In this document: one piece after another, positions 16,719 through 25,214 of the stretch
Position numbering within the stretch: the first letter of the stretch is position 1
Layout: every line of letters begins with the position of its first letter
Source: Chryseobacterium gleum
GTDB taxonomy: Bacteria > Bacteroidota > Bacteroidia > Flavobacteriales > BACL11
Direction: 5' to 3'
Assembly: GCA_945865535.1 (NCBI GenBank)
Contig: CAMBDW010000001.1
Location: 62,001 to 126,000, forward strand
DNA: 64,000 bases
Notes under the pieces: generated by a model
Databases searched by the model: none
Seen by the model: the letters and a program-made list of their open reading frames with translations, nothing else
What the model was told of the DNA's origin: nothing
Program-made: the position numbers and the translations under genes

Positions 16719-17942
16719 TTACTCAAAGCGAATTGCTTTTATTGGTGTGATTTTTGTAATGATTACTGATGGAATAATTAAGATTAAATAACAGACAATT
16801 ACCGTGCCAACATTTAGCATTAATAGATGTGAAAAATTAAAATGAATTGGAACAGTATTCATATAATAGGTTTCAGGATCAAGAGCAATAAGAGAGAACT
16901 TTTTTTGTAAAAAAGCAAAACCAAATGCTAGAGCATTGCCTAATAATAAGCCCTTAAGAATAAGATGCACCGCACTATACAGAAAAACCTTACGCACACT
17001 CCAATTAGTTGCCCCTAATGCTTTTAAAATACCAATTAAACGAGTACGCTCTAAAATAAGAATCAACAAAGCAGTAATCATATTTATAGTCCCAACAATA
17101 AGCATAAGTATTAAAATTACTCGAACATTTATATCTTGTAAATCTAACCAATCAAAAATTTGGGGTGTCTTTTCTTTTATGCTTTGAGCATTTAAATCAT
17201 AAGGAATTTTCTTGTATACTCTTTGAGTAATTAGATCTAAATCATCAAAATTATTAATTGCAATTTCAAAACCACCAACTAGAGTATCTTGCCAAGAATT
17301 TAGAGCTTGTATGTGTTTAATATCTCCCAGAACATACAACTTGTCAAAATCAACCATAGCAGTATTGTATATTCCTTTAATATTGAATTTACGCACCCTA
17401 GGAGGATCCTGAACAAAATACATTACTAAACTGTCAGATACATTTAATTTTAAAAGCTTAGCAACTTCCTTTGAAATTAAAATATCATTTGATTTTATGC
17501 TGTCATCAAGATTCAAAACCTCTCCAGAGGCCAAATTATCATTAAAAAAAGTCCAATCATAATCAGAAGAAACTCCTTTTAATACAACACCATGAATTTC
17601 ATCAGAGGTTTTTATAATAGCTGCTTTAGTTGCAAAAACATTAATATTCTTTATACCCTCATCATCATTCATGGAAGGATAGAAATCCTGATTAATGCTT
17701 ATTGGAACAGTCTCGTAAGATTGATTTTGAGTAAAGCTACTGATTGTAATATGCGATCCAAAACCAATAATTTTAGATGAAATATCGTTTTTAAAGCCAG
17801 TAACAACCATTACTGCAATTAACATAACCGCCACCGAAAGTGCGATAGCTAAAATTGCTATTCGCAAAATTGGCTTTGTGTAGGAATTATTTTTTTCCTT
17901 TGCAGTAAATAATTTTTTGGCTATAAAATATTCAACATTCAT
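16719..17942 (-). CDS. LolC/LolE-type ABC transporter permease
   Basis: Membrane subunit resembling the lipoprotein-releasing (Lol) transporter and the wider FtsX/MacB permease family; 407 residues. One helix near the N-terminus (about 25-50, ILRIAILAIALSVAVMLIAV), a large periplasmic domain (about 50-260), and three helices at the C-terminus (NVRVILILMLIVGTINMI; then about 325-345 and 365-395). ERTRLIGILKALGATNWSVR is the cytoplasmic coupling motif. Start at ATG 17942 (MNVEYFIAKKLF) is the family-like start; the longer frame would run into the divergent gene. Only 4 bp separate this start from the NamZ start. The ATPase partner (LolD) is not in the window. Confidence 0.85.
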   Translation of the reverse strand: MNVEYFIAKKLFTAKEKNNSYTKPILRIAILAIALSVAVMLIAVMVVTGFKNDISSKIIGFGSHITISSFTQNQSYETVPISINQDFYPSMNDDEGIKNINVFATKAAIIKTSDEIHGVVLKGVSSDYDWTFFNDNLASGEVLNLDDSIKSNDILISKEVAKLLKLNVSDSLVMYFVQDPPRVRKFNIKGIYNTAMVDFDKLYVLGDIKHIQALNSWQDTLVGGFEIAINNFDDLDLITQRVYKKIPYDLNAQSIKEKTPQIFDWLDLQDINVRVILILMLIVGTINMITALLILILERTRLIGILKALGATNWSVRKVFLYSAVHLILKGLLLGNALAFGFAFLQKKFSLIALDPETYYMNTVPIHFNFSHLLMLNVGTVIVCYLILIIPSVIITKITPIKAIRFE

Positions 17943-17946
17943 CTTG

Positions 17947-19086
17947 ATGGCGAAAATAAAACAAATAATCTGCATAGGTTTACTCCTACTCACTTTTAGT
18001 GTAAATGCTCGAGAATTAGTATTGGGTGCTGAGCGAACTAACATCTATTTACCTCTATTAAAAAACAAAAAAATAGCAGTTGTAGGAAACCAAACTTCAA
18101 TGATTGCCAATACGCACTTAGTAGATAGTTTGCTAAGCTTAAAAGTAAATGTTGTAAAAGTATTTTCTCCTGAACATGGATTTAGAGGAAAGGCTGATGC
18201 AGGAGCAAAAATTGAAGATGAAACAGATGAGAAAACAGGACTTCCGATTATATCACTTTATGGAAAAAACAAAAAACCAACTGTTGAACAATTAAAAGGA
18301 ATTGAACTTTTACTTTTTGATATTCAAGATGTAGGAGCTCGTTTTTACACCTATATTTCCACACTTCATTATGTAATGGAAGCTGCCGCAGAGAACAATA
18401 TAAAAGTAATTGTACTTGATAGGCCTAATCCAAATGGACATTATATTGATGGACCTATAAGAGAAAAAGGTTTTGAAAGTTTTGTAGGAATGCACCCTAT
18501 ACCGATTGTACACGCAATGACCATTGGAGAATATGCACAAATGATAAATGGAGAAAAATGGATAGCAAGACAATGTGATTTGACCGTAATAGAAATGGAA
18601 AATTACACACACAACATGAGTTATGATTTACCCATAAAGCCCTCTCCTAATTTACCGAACTCTAGATCTATAAACTTATATCCTAGTCTGTGTTTATTTG
18701 AAGGGACAAATGTAAGTTTAGGTAGAGGTACTGAGTATCCGTTTCAACATTTTGGAGCTCCTTATTTGAAAAGCAATTATAGTTTCACCCCTAAAAGTGG
18801 TGAAGGAAGTAAATCTCCAACACATGAAAACAAAAAATACTTTGGAACTGACCTTAGATTTCAAGATAATTATTTAGAAGAAATCAACTTAAATTGGCTC
18901 ATTGAAAGCTATAACAATTGCCCAGAAAAAGAAAAATTCTTCAATAGCTTCTTTGATAAATTAGCTGGAACAGATAAATTAAGATTGCAAATAATTGAAG
19001 CTAAAACAGTCAAAGAAATAAAAGAAAGTTGGCAAGAAGGATTAAATGAGTTTAAAAAGATTAGAAATAAATATTTACTTTATTAA
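17947..19086 (+). CDS. namZ: NamZ-family exo-beta-N-acetylmuramidase (formerly DUF1343)
   Basis: Predicted exported enzyme that releases N-acetylmuramic acid from the non-reducing end of peptidoglycan fragments. The 379-residue protein starts at ATG 17947 with a signal peptide (MAKIKQIICIGLLLLTFSVNA). Family blocks: GNQTSMI, VFSPEHGFRGKADAG, LLFDIQDVGARFYTYISTLH, VLDRPNPNGHYIDGP, MTIGEYAQMINGE, PSPNLPNSRSINLYPSLCLF and EGTNVSLGRGTEYPF. Its 3' end overlaps the convergent YkgJ-like gene by 12 bp. With MurQ at 39.4 kb it suggests use of MurNAc, though the link is metabolic, not an operon. Confidence 0.88.
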   Translation: MAKIKQIICIGLLLLTFSVNARELVLGAERTNIYLPLLKNKKIAVVGNQTSMIANTHLVDSLLSLKVNVVKVFSPEHGFRGKADAGAKIEDETDEKTGLPIISLYGKNKKPTVEQLKGIELLLFDIQDVGARFYTYISTLHYVMEAAAENNIKVIVLDRPNPNGHYIDGPIREKGFESFVGMHPIPIVHAMTIGEYAQMINGEKWIARQCDLTVIEMENYTHNMSYDLPIKPSPNLPNSRSINLYPSLCLFEGTNVSLGRGTEYPFQHFGAPYLKSNYSFTPKSGEGSKSPTHENKKYFGTDLRFQDNYLEEINLNWLIESYNNCPEKEKFFNSFFDKLAGTDKLRLQIIEAKTVKEIKESWQEGLNEFKKIRNKYLLY

Positions 19087-19563
19087 TTTCTTTTTTAGTT
19101 TTTCTACAATATCATAAACGGCAGGACATACTTCTACATTCTTTTCTGTAAGATTTAATAGCTGATATTGCTTTTCTCTGTTGGTATGAGGAAACTCCCT
19201 ACAAGCTTTAGGTTTTACCTCATAAATAGAACAATGGTTGTCCTTGGCTAAAAAAACACAAGGAACTGATTTCAACACATAATCTTTATCCTCATCAATG
19301 CGCAAATACTTTTCAGTAAATTCTGAAGGTTTTAAACTAAGGTGCTTTGCAATTCTACTAATATCTTTATCAGTAAAGAGTGGCCCAGTAGTTTTGCAAC
19401 AATTAGCACATTCTAAGCAATTAGTGGTTTTAAAAACCATTTCATGTAAAGGATGAATAAGCTTATCTAAAACTTTTGGTTTTACCTTTTTCAAACGCTT
19501 GAAAAACTGCTCGTTTTCTTTGCGTTTAAATTTTGACTGCTCTTGATGATGAGCTAAGTCCAT
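19075..19563 (-). CDS. YkgJ-family zinc/iron-chelating cysteine-cluster protein
   Basis: A 162-residue soluble protein with the CxxCxxCC cluster (NCLECANCCKTTGP) and further Cys in VPCVFL, HCSIYEVKPKACREFPH and VCPAVY, all typical of the YkgJ (CxxCxxCC) family, a predicted metal-binding protein without a settled function. The N-terminal 35 residues are Lys-rich and helical. Its ATG overlaps the aminotransferase stop by one base (TAATG), so translation is coupled. Confidence 0.85.
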   Translation of the reverse strand: MDLAHHQEQSKFKRKENEQFFKRLKKVKPKVLDKLIHPLHEMVFKTTNCLECANCCKTTGPLFTDKDISRIAKHLSLKPSEFTEKYLRIDEDKDYVLKSVPCVFLAKDNHCSIYEVKPKACREFPHTNREKQYQLLNLTEKNVEVCPAVYDIVEKLKKKLIK

Positions 19564-20762
19564 TAGATAGTTCTTCCAGGATATACTTTTAATGCCTCAT
19601 CTAGTATTTTTATTGCAGCTTTTAACGATTCTTTATTAAGCACATAAGCAATACGAACCTGATTAACCCCAGTATTTGGTGTGGCATAAAATCCAGCTGC
19701 AGGCGCTACCATAACAGTTTCTCCATTGAAATCAAAATCTTCCAAAAGCCACTGAGCAAATTTATCAGCATCATCAATAGGTAATTGAGCTATCGCATAA
19801 AAAGCCCCTTTAGGTTTTGGGCAGATAACTCCCTCAATTTTATTTAACCCCTCAATTAGAACATCTCTCCTAGATACATACTCAGAACTAACCTCTTGAA
19901 AATAAGATTTTGGTGTGCTTAAGGCAGCTTCTCCAGCTATTTGCCCGAATGTTGGAGGAGAAAGACGAGCTTGTGCAAATTTTAAAGCAGTAGTCATTAC
20001 TTCTTTATTTTTAGAAACAATACAGCCTACTCTAATTCCGCACATACTATACCTTTTAGAAGTAGAATCAATCACAATTGCATTTTGGCCTAAACCTTCA
20101 ATATTTAGCACAGAATGATGCTGATTCCCGTCATAAGCAAATTCTCTGTATACTTCATCTGCAATTAAAAATAAATCATACTTAATAACAATGTCTCTTA
20201 AGGTTTCTAACTCCTTTTTGGAATACAAATAGCCAGTAGGATTTCCAGGATTACAAATAAGAATTGCTTTTGTTTTAGTAGTAATTAATTTTTCAAATTC
20301 CTCTATAGCAGGCAGTGCAAATCCATCATTAATGGAAGTTGCAATTGGTTTTACCTTTACTCCAGCAGACATAGAAAACCCATTATAATTGGCATAAAAT
20401 GGCTCAGGAATAATAATTTCATCTCCAGGATCTAAACAAGAATTAAGCGCAAATAAAAGAGCCTCCGAACCACCTGTTGTAACCATTACATCATTATAAT
20501 CTACATCAATTGCTAAATTTTGGTAATATGATGCCAATCCTTTTCTGTAACTTTCAAATCCAGCTGAATGTGAGTACTCTACAACCTTATTGGAAAAATT
20601 ATGTATTGCATCTAAAGCAAGTTCAGGAGTTTTAATATCGGGTTGCCCAATATTTAAGTGATATACTTTTTTACCTGCTTTTTTTGCTTTCTCAGCAAAT
20701 GGCACCAACTTTCTAATTGGTGACTCTGGCATTGCAATTCCTTTTTGTGAAATTTTTGGCAT
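19563..20762 (-). CDS. Pyridoxal phosphate aminotransferase (class I/II, AspC-like)
   Basis: A 399-residue fold-type I aminotransferase. Visible motifs: NIGQPDIKTP (substrate binding), TTGGSEALLFAL (PLP phosphate), ICNPGNPTGYLYS (Asn binding PLP O3'), LIADEVYREFAYDG (Asp/Tyr), and STSKRYSMCGIRVG (Schiff-base Lys in SKRYS). The MPKISQKGIAMPESPIRKLVPFA-type start is common in the Bacteroidota aspartate/other amino acid aminotransferase group. Substrate is most likely aspartate or aromatic amino acids but cannot be fixed. First gene of a two-gene unit with the YkgJ-like protein. Confidence 0.88.
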   Translation of the reverse strand: MPKISQKGIAMPESPIRKLVPFAEKAKKAGKKVYHLNIGQPDIKTPELALDAIHNFSNKVVEYSHSAGFESYRKGLASYYQNLAIDVDYNDVMVTTGGSEALLFALNSCLDPGDEIIIPEPFYANYNGFSMSAGVKVKPIATSINDGFALPAIEEFEKLITTKTKAILICNPGNPTGYLYSKKELETLRDIVIKYDLFLIADEVYREFAYDGNQHHSVLNIEGLGQNAIVIDSTSKRYSMCGIRVGCIVSKNKEVMTTALKFAQARLSPPTFGQIAGEAALSTPKSYFQEVSSEYVSRRDVLIEGLNKIEGVICPKPKGAFYAIAQLPIDDADKFAQWLLEDFDFNGETVMVAPAAGFYATPNTGVNQVRIAYVLNKESLKAAIKILDEALKVYPGRTI

Positions 20763-20773
20763 AAATTAAATTT

Positions 20774-20804
20774 TATAAAAAAACACCCTCAAAATTGAGG
20801 GTGT
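20774..20804 (-). terminator. Terminator of the DUF1573 gene
   Basis: A hairpin ACACCCTCAA/TTGAGGGTGT (20783-20804), followed on the minus strand by a run of seven T residues, lies between the DUF1573 stop and the aminotransferase start. Confidence 0.85.
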
Positions 20805-20831
20805 AAATGTCGCAATATTTTTTGGATTGAA

Positions 20832-21326
20832 TTATTTCTTTTCCAAAGGAGCTCCTGTTGTTTTTTTCTCAGGAGTTTGAGCATCTTTAGAAGCAGGATT
20901 TACTTCTCCTATAATTGTTAAAAAAACTGGCGCCTTATCAGCATTAGTTGTTAATGTAATGTTTTTTTTAAATACTCCTTCTCTTTTAGTATCATATTCT
21001 ACTCCAATCTCTCCAGTTTTACCAGGAGCAATAGGTTCTTTAGGCCAAGTTGGTACTGTGCATCCACAACTCCCCTTTGCGTTATTAATAATCAATGGTT
21101 CTTTCCCATTATTTTTAAATACGAATTTTCTAGCACCATTTGAAAATTTTTCGATTTTACCATAATCAACCACCTTTGATACAAAATCTATTGTTGCATT
21201 AGCAATTTTAATTTCTGTTTCTTGTTCTGTTGCTTCTTTTTGAACAGGTTTAGTATCTTGAATTTTTTGTGCATTAACTACAGTGATTCCACAGATCAAA
21301 GCTAAGGATAAAAGTATTTTTTTCAT
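20832..21326 (-). CDS. DUF1573 exported protein
   Basis: A 164-residue protein with a signal peptide (MKKILLSLALICGITVVNAQ), an acidic linker and one DUF1573 domain (about 48-145): FVFKNNGKEPLIINNAKGSC followed by GCTVPTWPKEPIAPGKTGEI. The SCGCTVP motif and the Ig-like beta pattern (VEYDTKREG, ITLTTNADKAPVFLTIIGEV) define the family. Its role is unknown; it is very common in Bacteroidota periplasmic proteins. The last 20 residues are polar and low in complexity. Single gene, upstream region shared divergently with valS. Confidence 0.9.
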   Translation of the reverse strand: MKKILLSLALICGITVVNAQKIQDTKPVQKEATEQETEIKIANATIDFVSKVVDYGKIEKFSNGARKFVFKNNGKEPLIINNAKGSCGCTVPTWPKEPIAPGKTGEIGVEYDTKREGVFKKNITLTTNADKAPVFLTIIGEVNPASKDAQTPEKKTTGAPLEKK

Positions 21327-21468
21327 TTTTTATGTAATTTTAAAAATTGTTTTCAAACTAATGAACGGCAAAATTAACAAAATATTTTCTTTCTCCAAAT
21401 AAAATTATCAAACAAATCATAAAAAAATTAGAATGTGTACATTTACCGGCTTAAATTAAAAGTGATAC

Positions 21469-24078
21469 ATGAGCATTCCAAAAACATATAACCCACTAAT
21501 AGCTGAGCAAAAATGGTACAACCATTGGTTAGAAAAGGGTTATTTTCATTCTACTCCAGATAAGAGAGAAGCTTACACTATTGTAATTCCTCCTCCTAAT
21601 GTTACTGGAGTGCTACACATGGGGCACATGCTTAATAATACATTGCAAGATGTAATGATTAGAAGAGCAAGAATGATGGGATACAATGCTTGTTGGGTGC
21701 CTGGAACGGACCATGCATCAATTGCTACTGAAGCTAAAGTTGTGGCAAAACTAGCAAAAGAAGCAATAAAAAAATCTGATTTAACAAGAGAAGAATTTTT
21801 AGCTCACGCATTTGATTGGAAAAACAAGCATGGGGGAATGATTCTTGAACAATTGAAAAAGCTTGGGGCCTCATGCGATTGGGAAAGAACAAAATTTACC
21901 ATGGATGATGACATGAGTGAATCTGTAATCAAAGTTTTTGTTGACCTTTACAATAAAGGACTTATCTATAGAGGAGTACGAATGGTCAATTGGGACCCTT
22001 CAGCACAAACTGCTCTATCTGATGAAGAAGTAATACACAAGGAAATCAACTCAAAACTGTATTATATTGGCTATAATATTGAAGGCAGTGATGAAAAAAT
22101 TACTGTAGCAACCACCAGGCCAGAAACTATTTTAGGTGATGCAGCAATTTGTGTAAATCCAAGTGACAAAAGATATACGCACCTAAAAGGTAAAAACGCA
22201 ATCATCCCTTTAATTGGGAAAATTATCCCCATTATCTTTGATGATTATGTAGACATGGAATTTGGTACAGGAGCTTTGAAAATCACTCCTGCTCACGATA
22301 TTAATGATTATAAAATTGGTCATAAGCACTCATTAGAAATCATTGATGTCTTAAATGATAATGGAACCCTTAGTGAAGCTGCACAACTTTACATTGGAAA
22401 AGACAGGTTTGTAGTTCGTGAGGAAATAGCTGTTGATTTGGAAAAAAATGGATTTTTAGTAAAAGCAGAAGAACATCAAAATAAAGTTGGTTTTTCGGAA
22501 AGAACAAATGTAGTCATTGAGCCAAAACTTTCTATGCAATGGTTCTGTAAAATGGAGGAATTTTCAAAACCTGCATTAGAGCATGTAATGAATGATGATA
22601 TTCAATTTCATCCTGCTAAGTTTAAGAATACTTACAGGCACTGGATGGAAAACATCAAAGATTGGTGTGTATCTCGTCAACTTTGGTGGGGACAACAAAT
22701 TCCTGCATACTATTATGAAGGAAATAAATTTGTTGTAGCGCCAACAAAAGAAGAAGCATTACTACTTGCTAAAAAAGAAAATCCAAATATTACAATTGCA
22801 GATTTAAGACAAGATGAAGATGTCTTAGACACCTGGTTTTCTTCTTGGATATGGCCAATATCAGTATTTGATGGAATACGAAATCCTGATAATAAAGAAA
22901 TAAACTACTACTACCCTACTAACGATCTAATTACGGGTCCTGATATTCTCTTTTTCTGGGTAGCTCGAATGATAATGGCTGGATATGAATACAGAAAAGA
23001 ATTGCCCTTTAAAAATGTCTACTTAACCGGTTTGGTTAGAGATAAACAAGGTAGGAAAATGAGTAAATCTCTTGGTAATTCTCCTGATCCTATTGAGTTA
23101 ATGGAAAAATATGGTGCAGACGGAGTAAGAGTAGGAATGCTATTGTGTGCACCCGCTGGAAATGATTTGCCTTTTGATGAAGGGCTTTGCGAACAAGGTA
23201 GAAATTTTTCTAATAAAATTTGGAATGCTTTCCGATTAATTAAGGGATGGGAAGTTTCAGATTGTGAGCAACCAGAGAACGCAAAACAAGCTATTATTTG
23301 GTTTGAAAATAAGATAAATAAAGCTATAATTGAAATTGATGAATCTTATACAAAATACAGAATATCAGAAGCTTTAATGAGTACTTATAAACTTATTTGG
23401 GACGATTTCTGCTCTTGGTATTTGGAAATAGTAAAACCTAACTATGGAAGTCCCATTGATAGCATAACCTATCAAAAAACCATTCAGCAATTAGAAAAAA
23501 TCTTGAAATTATTACATCCTTTTATGCCCTTTTTATCAGAAGAAATATGGCACTTTGTAAAAGAAAGAGAGGAAGATATTATTATTGCTAATTGGCCAAA
23601 AGCTGGAGCAATTGATACTAGCTTATTAGAAGATTTTGAAACTATAACGGAAGTTATTGCTGGAATTAGAACTATTAGAAAAACGCAAAATATTCCAAAT
23701 AAAGAGCCATTAAGCTTAGAAGTGATAAATCATCAAATTCAAAGTAATAATTTGAATACTATTATAGCAAAACTTGGCAATTTATCTGTTATCAATACGA
23801 TTGCTGAGAAACCTACCTCCTCATTCTCATTTATGGTAAAAGCTAATGAATTCTTTATACCAATTGGTAATACTATTGATGTAACTTCTGAATTGGAAAA
23901 ATTACAAAAAGAATTGGATTACAATAAAGGATTTTTAAAATCTGTTGAGAGCAAGTTAAATAATGAAAGATTCGTAAATAGCGCTCCTAAGCAAGTTATT
24001 ACAAACGAAAAGAATAAACTGGCTGATACAAAAGCAAAAATTGAGATTTTAGAAAATAAAATTAAAGATTTAGTTTAA
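21469..24078 (+). CDS. valS: Valyl-tRNA synthetase
   Basis: Charges tRNA-Val. The 869-residue class Ia synthetase has [13 protein letters not shown] (41-53, HIGH signature), the editing (CP1) domain with [10 protein letters not shown] and [12 protein letters not shown], the [13 protein letters not shown] block, and the KMSKS loop (Lys530-Ser534, [10 protein letters not shown]). The anticodon-binding domain follows, and the chain ends in the ValS-specific coiled coil (about 805-869, Lys/Glu/Leu-rich). No inserted or missing segment seen. Monocistronic. Confidence 0.97.
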   Translation: MSIPKTYNPLIAEQKWYNHWLEKGYFHSTPDKREAYTIVIPPPNVTGVLHMGHMLNNTLQDVMIRRARMMGYNACWVPGTDHASIATEAKVVAKLAKEAIKKSDLTREEFLAHAFDWKNKHGGMILEQLKKLGASCDWERTKFTMDDDMSESVIKVFVDLYNKGLIYRGVRMVNWDPSAQTALSDEEVIHKEINSKLYYIGYNIEGSDEKITVATTRPETILGDAAICVNPSDKRYTHLKGKNAIIPLIGKIIPIIFDDYVDMEFGTGALKITPAHDINDYKIGHKHSLEIIDVLNDNGTLSEAAQLYIGKDRFVVREEIAVDLEKNGFLVKAEEHQNKVGFSERTNVVIEPKLSMQWFCKMEEFSKPALEHVMNDDIQFHPAKFKNTYRHWMENIKDWCVSRQLWWGQQIPAYYYEGNKFVVAPTKEEALLLAKKENPNITIADLRQDEDVLDTWFSSWIWPISVFDGIRNPDNKEINYYYPTNDLITGPDILFFWVARMIMAGYEYRKELPFKNVYLTGLVRDKQGRKMSKSLGNSPDPIELMEKYGADGVRVGMLLCAPAGNDLPFDEGLCEQGRNFSNKIWNAFRLIKGWEVSDCEQPENAKQAIIWFENKINKAIIEIDESYTKYRISEALMSTYKLIWDDFCSWYLEIVKPNYGSPIDSITYQKTIQQLEKILKLLHPFMPFLSEEIWHFVKEREEDIIIANWPKAGAIDTSLLEDFETITEVIAGIRTIRKTQNIPNKEPLSLEVINHQIQSNNLNTIIAKLGNLSVINTIAEKPTSSFSFMVKANEFFIPIGNTIDVTSELEKLQKELDYNKGFLKSVESKLNNERFVNSAPKQVITNEKNKLADTKAKIEILENKIKDLV

Positions 24079-24093
24079 TCTCAAACTTACAAA

Positions 24094-25104
24094 CTATTCT
24101 ATAACTACTTTTTTCTCTACTGTTCCATCATTATAGATGTAAAAGAGGGGCTCGTTGTTTTTAATTATGGTTTCTCTTCCTAACATATCCACAATCTTAA
24201 TTAACTTTCTTGTATTGTTAGCTATATCTGAGATTCCTGTAGTATAAATACACGAACCATCATCAACAGTTGCTGTAGGGTTGTAATTCAGCGCAGTTGG
24301 ATCAGTACACCCATCAATACTATAAATACACGAACCATCATCAATAGTTGCTGTTGGGTTGTAATTTAGCGCAGTTGAATCAACACAGCCATAAGTAACT
24401 TGCGGAAAAATACAAGTATCCGGACAATTAGCCAATGCATTATAGTTAGTAGCTGCTGAATTCATACAACCATAAACTGTTAAACAACTTCCATCATCTA
24501 CAGTGGCAAGTGCATCATAATTACAAGCTGCTGGGTCGGTGCAGCCATAAGCATAAATGCACGAACCGTCATCAACAGTTGCTGCTAAGTTGTAATTTAG
24601 CGCAGTTGGATCAGTACAACCATAAATAGCACTATTGCAATTCGTACTAAATACAGCAGTAGGGTCAATTTGCCAATAATAATTTGCATAAACAACATTA
24701 TCTACTTCCACACAAAGTAAGTTGGGGTTGCCAAAAGCCATAACATACCAAAGTCCAAATGGATTGCCGTTTTTTAATGATAGTGAAGTTAATTGATTAT
24801 AGCTACAATTTACTTCAAACAAATTAGGATTATTACTTAAATCCAAAGATTGTAACTGGTTGGAATGACAAAACAAATCGGTTAATGCAAGAAAATCTTC
24901 AATACCAGTAAGGTCAGCTATGCCCTCATTTGAAATATACAAAATCGGGACAGTATCAATTGCTGCAGTATAAACACTATCATCAAAAATATCATCTAAA
25001 TCTAAATTAATAAGAACTTGTTCAAAAGCATCATCAGGAACATAGGTTTTTTGGCCAAACCCAATTAAAGGCAAACAAAGTATTGCAAGTAGTAGTTTTT
25101 TCAT
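24094..25104 (-). CDS. Secreted LRR and GCTDPxAxNYN-repeat protein
   Basis: A 336-residue exported protein. After the signal peptide (MKKLLLAILCLPLIGFGQ) come short leucine-rich segments (LTDLFCHSNQLQSLDLSNNP, NCSYNQLTSLSL), then five copies of a unit of about 24 residues with the pattern GCTDPTALNYNPTATVDDGS plus C (about 163-290; one copy degenerate). Each unit holds two Cys and Asp-rich turns, suggesting disulfide-linked, perhaps Ca-binding, modules. The C-terminus has KIVDMLGRE and TVEKKVVIE, a short tail resembling the end of a T9SS sorting domain but without the usual YPNP part. Repeats are nearly identical in DNA. ATG 25104 overlaps the stop of the small lipoprotein gene (TAATG). Confidence 0.82.
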   Translation of the reverse strand: MKKLLLAILCLPLIGFGQKTYVPDDAFEQVLINLDLDDIFDDSVYTAAIDTVPILYISNEGIADLTGIEDFLALTDLFCHSNQLQSLDLSNNPNLFEVNCSYNQLTSLSLKNGNPFGLWYVMAFGNPNLLCVEVDNVVYANYYWQIDPTAVFSTNCNSAIYGCTDPTALNYNLAATVDDGSCIYAYGCTDPAACNYDALATVDDGSCLTVYGCMNSAATNYNALANCPDTCIFPQVTYGCVDSTALNYNPTATIDDGSCIYSIDGCTDPTALNYNPTATVDDGSCIYTTGISDIANNTRKLIKIVDMLGRETIIKNNEPLFYIYNDGTVEKKVVIE

Positions 25105-25214
25105 TACCACATTTCTGATTTTATTTTTTTATCTCCATTACAATTTTTTTTTGTAGTACCACAAGAAGATAATACAAAAATTCCTAAGAAAAATAAAATG
25201 ATTGTTTTTTTCAT
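25104..25214 (-). CDS. 36-residue putative lipoprotein
   Basis: A very short gene read as [20 protein letters not shown] and then a polar tail ending EMW. LSSC is a good lipobox, leaving a mature peptide of about 19 residues rich in Lys and Asn. Its ATG overlaps the stop of the preceding BNR-repeat protein gene, and its stop overlaps the ATG of the GCTDP-repeat gene, both as TAATG. This double overlap, with the intact signal, is the reason to believe in it. Function unknown. Confidence 0.6.
   Translation of the reverse strand: MKKTIILFFLGIFVLSSCGTTKKNCNGDKKIKSEMW

Noticed and set aside
18310-18612. 100-residue minus-strand ORF inside namZ
   Set aside because: Antisense shadow; no family pattern and overlaps a well-supported gene entirely.
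24235-24625. Direct DNA repeats that might suggest a CRISPR array
   Set aside because: The repeats are in frame, encode the GCTDP unit, and lack constant-length unique spacers.
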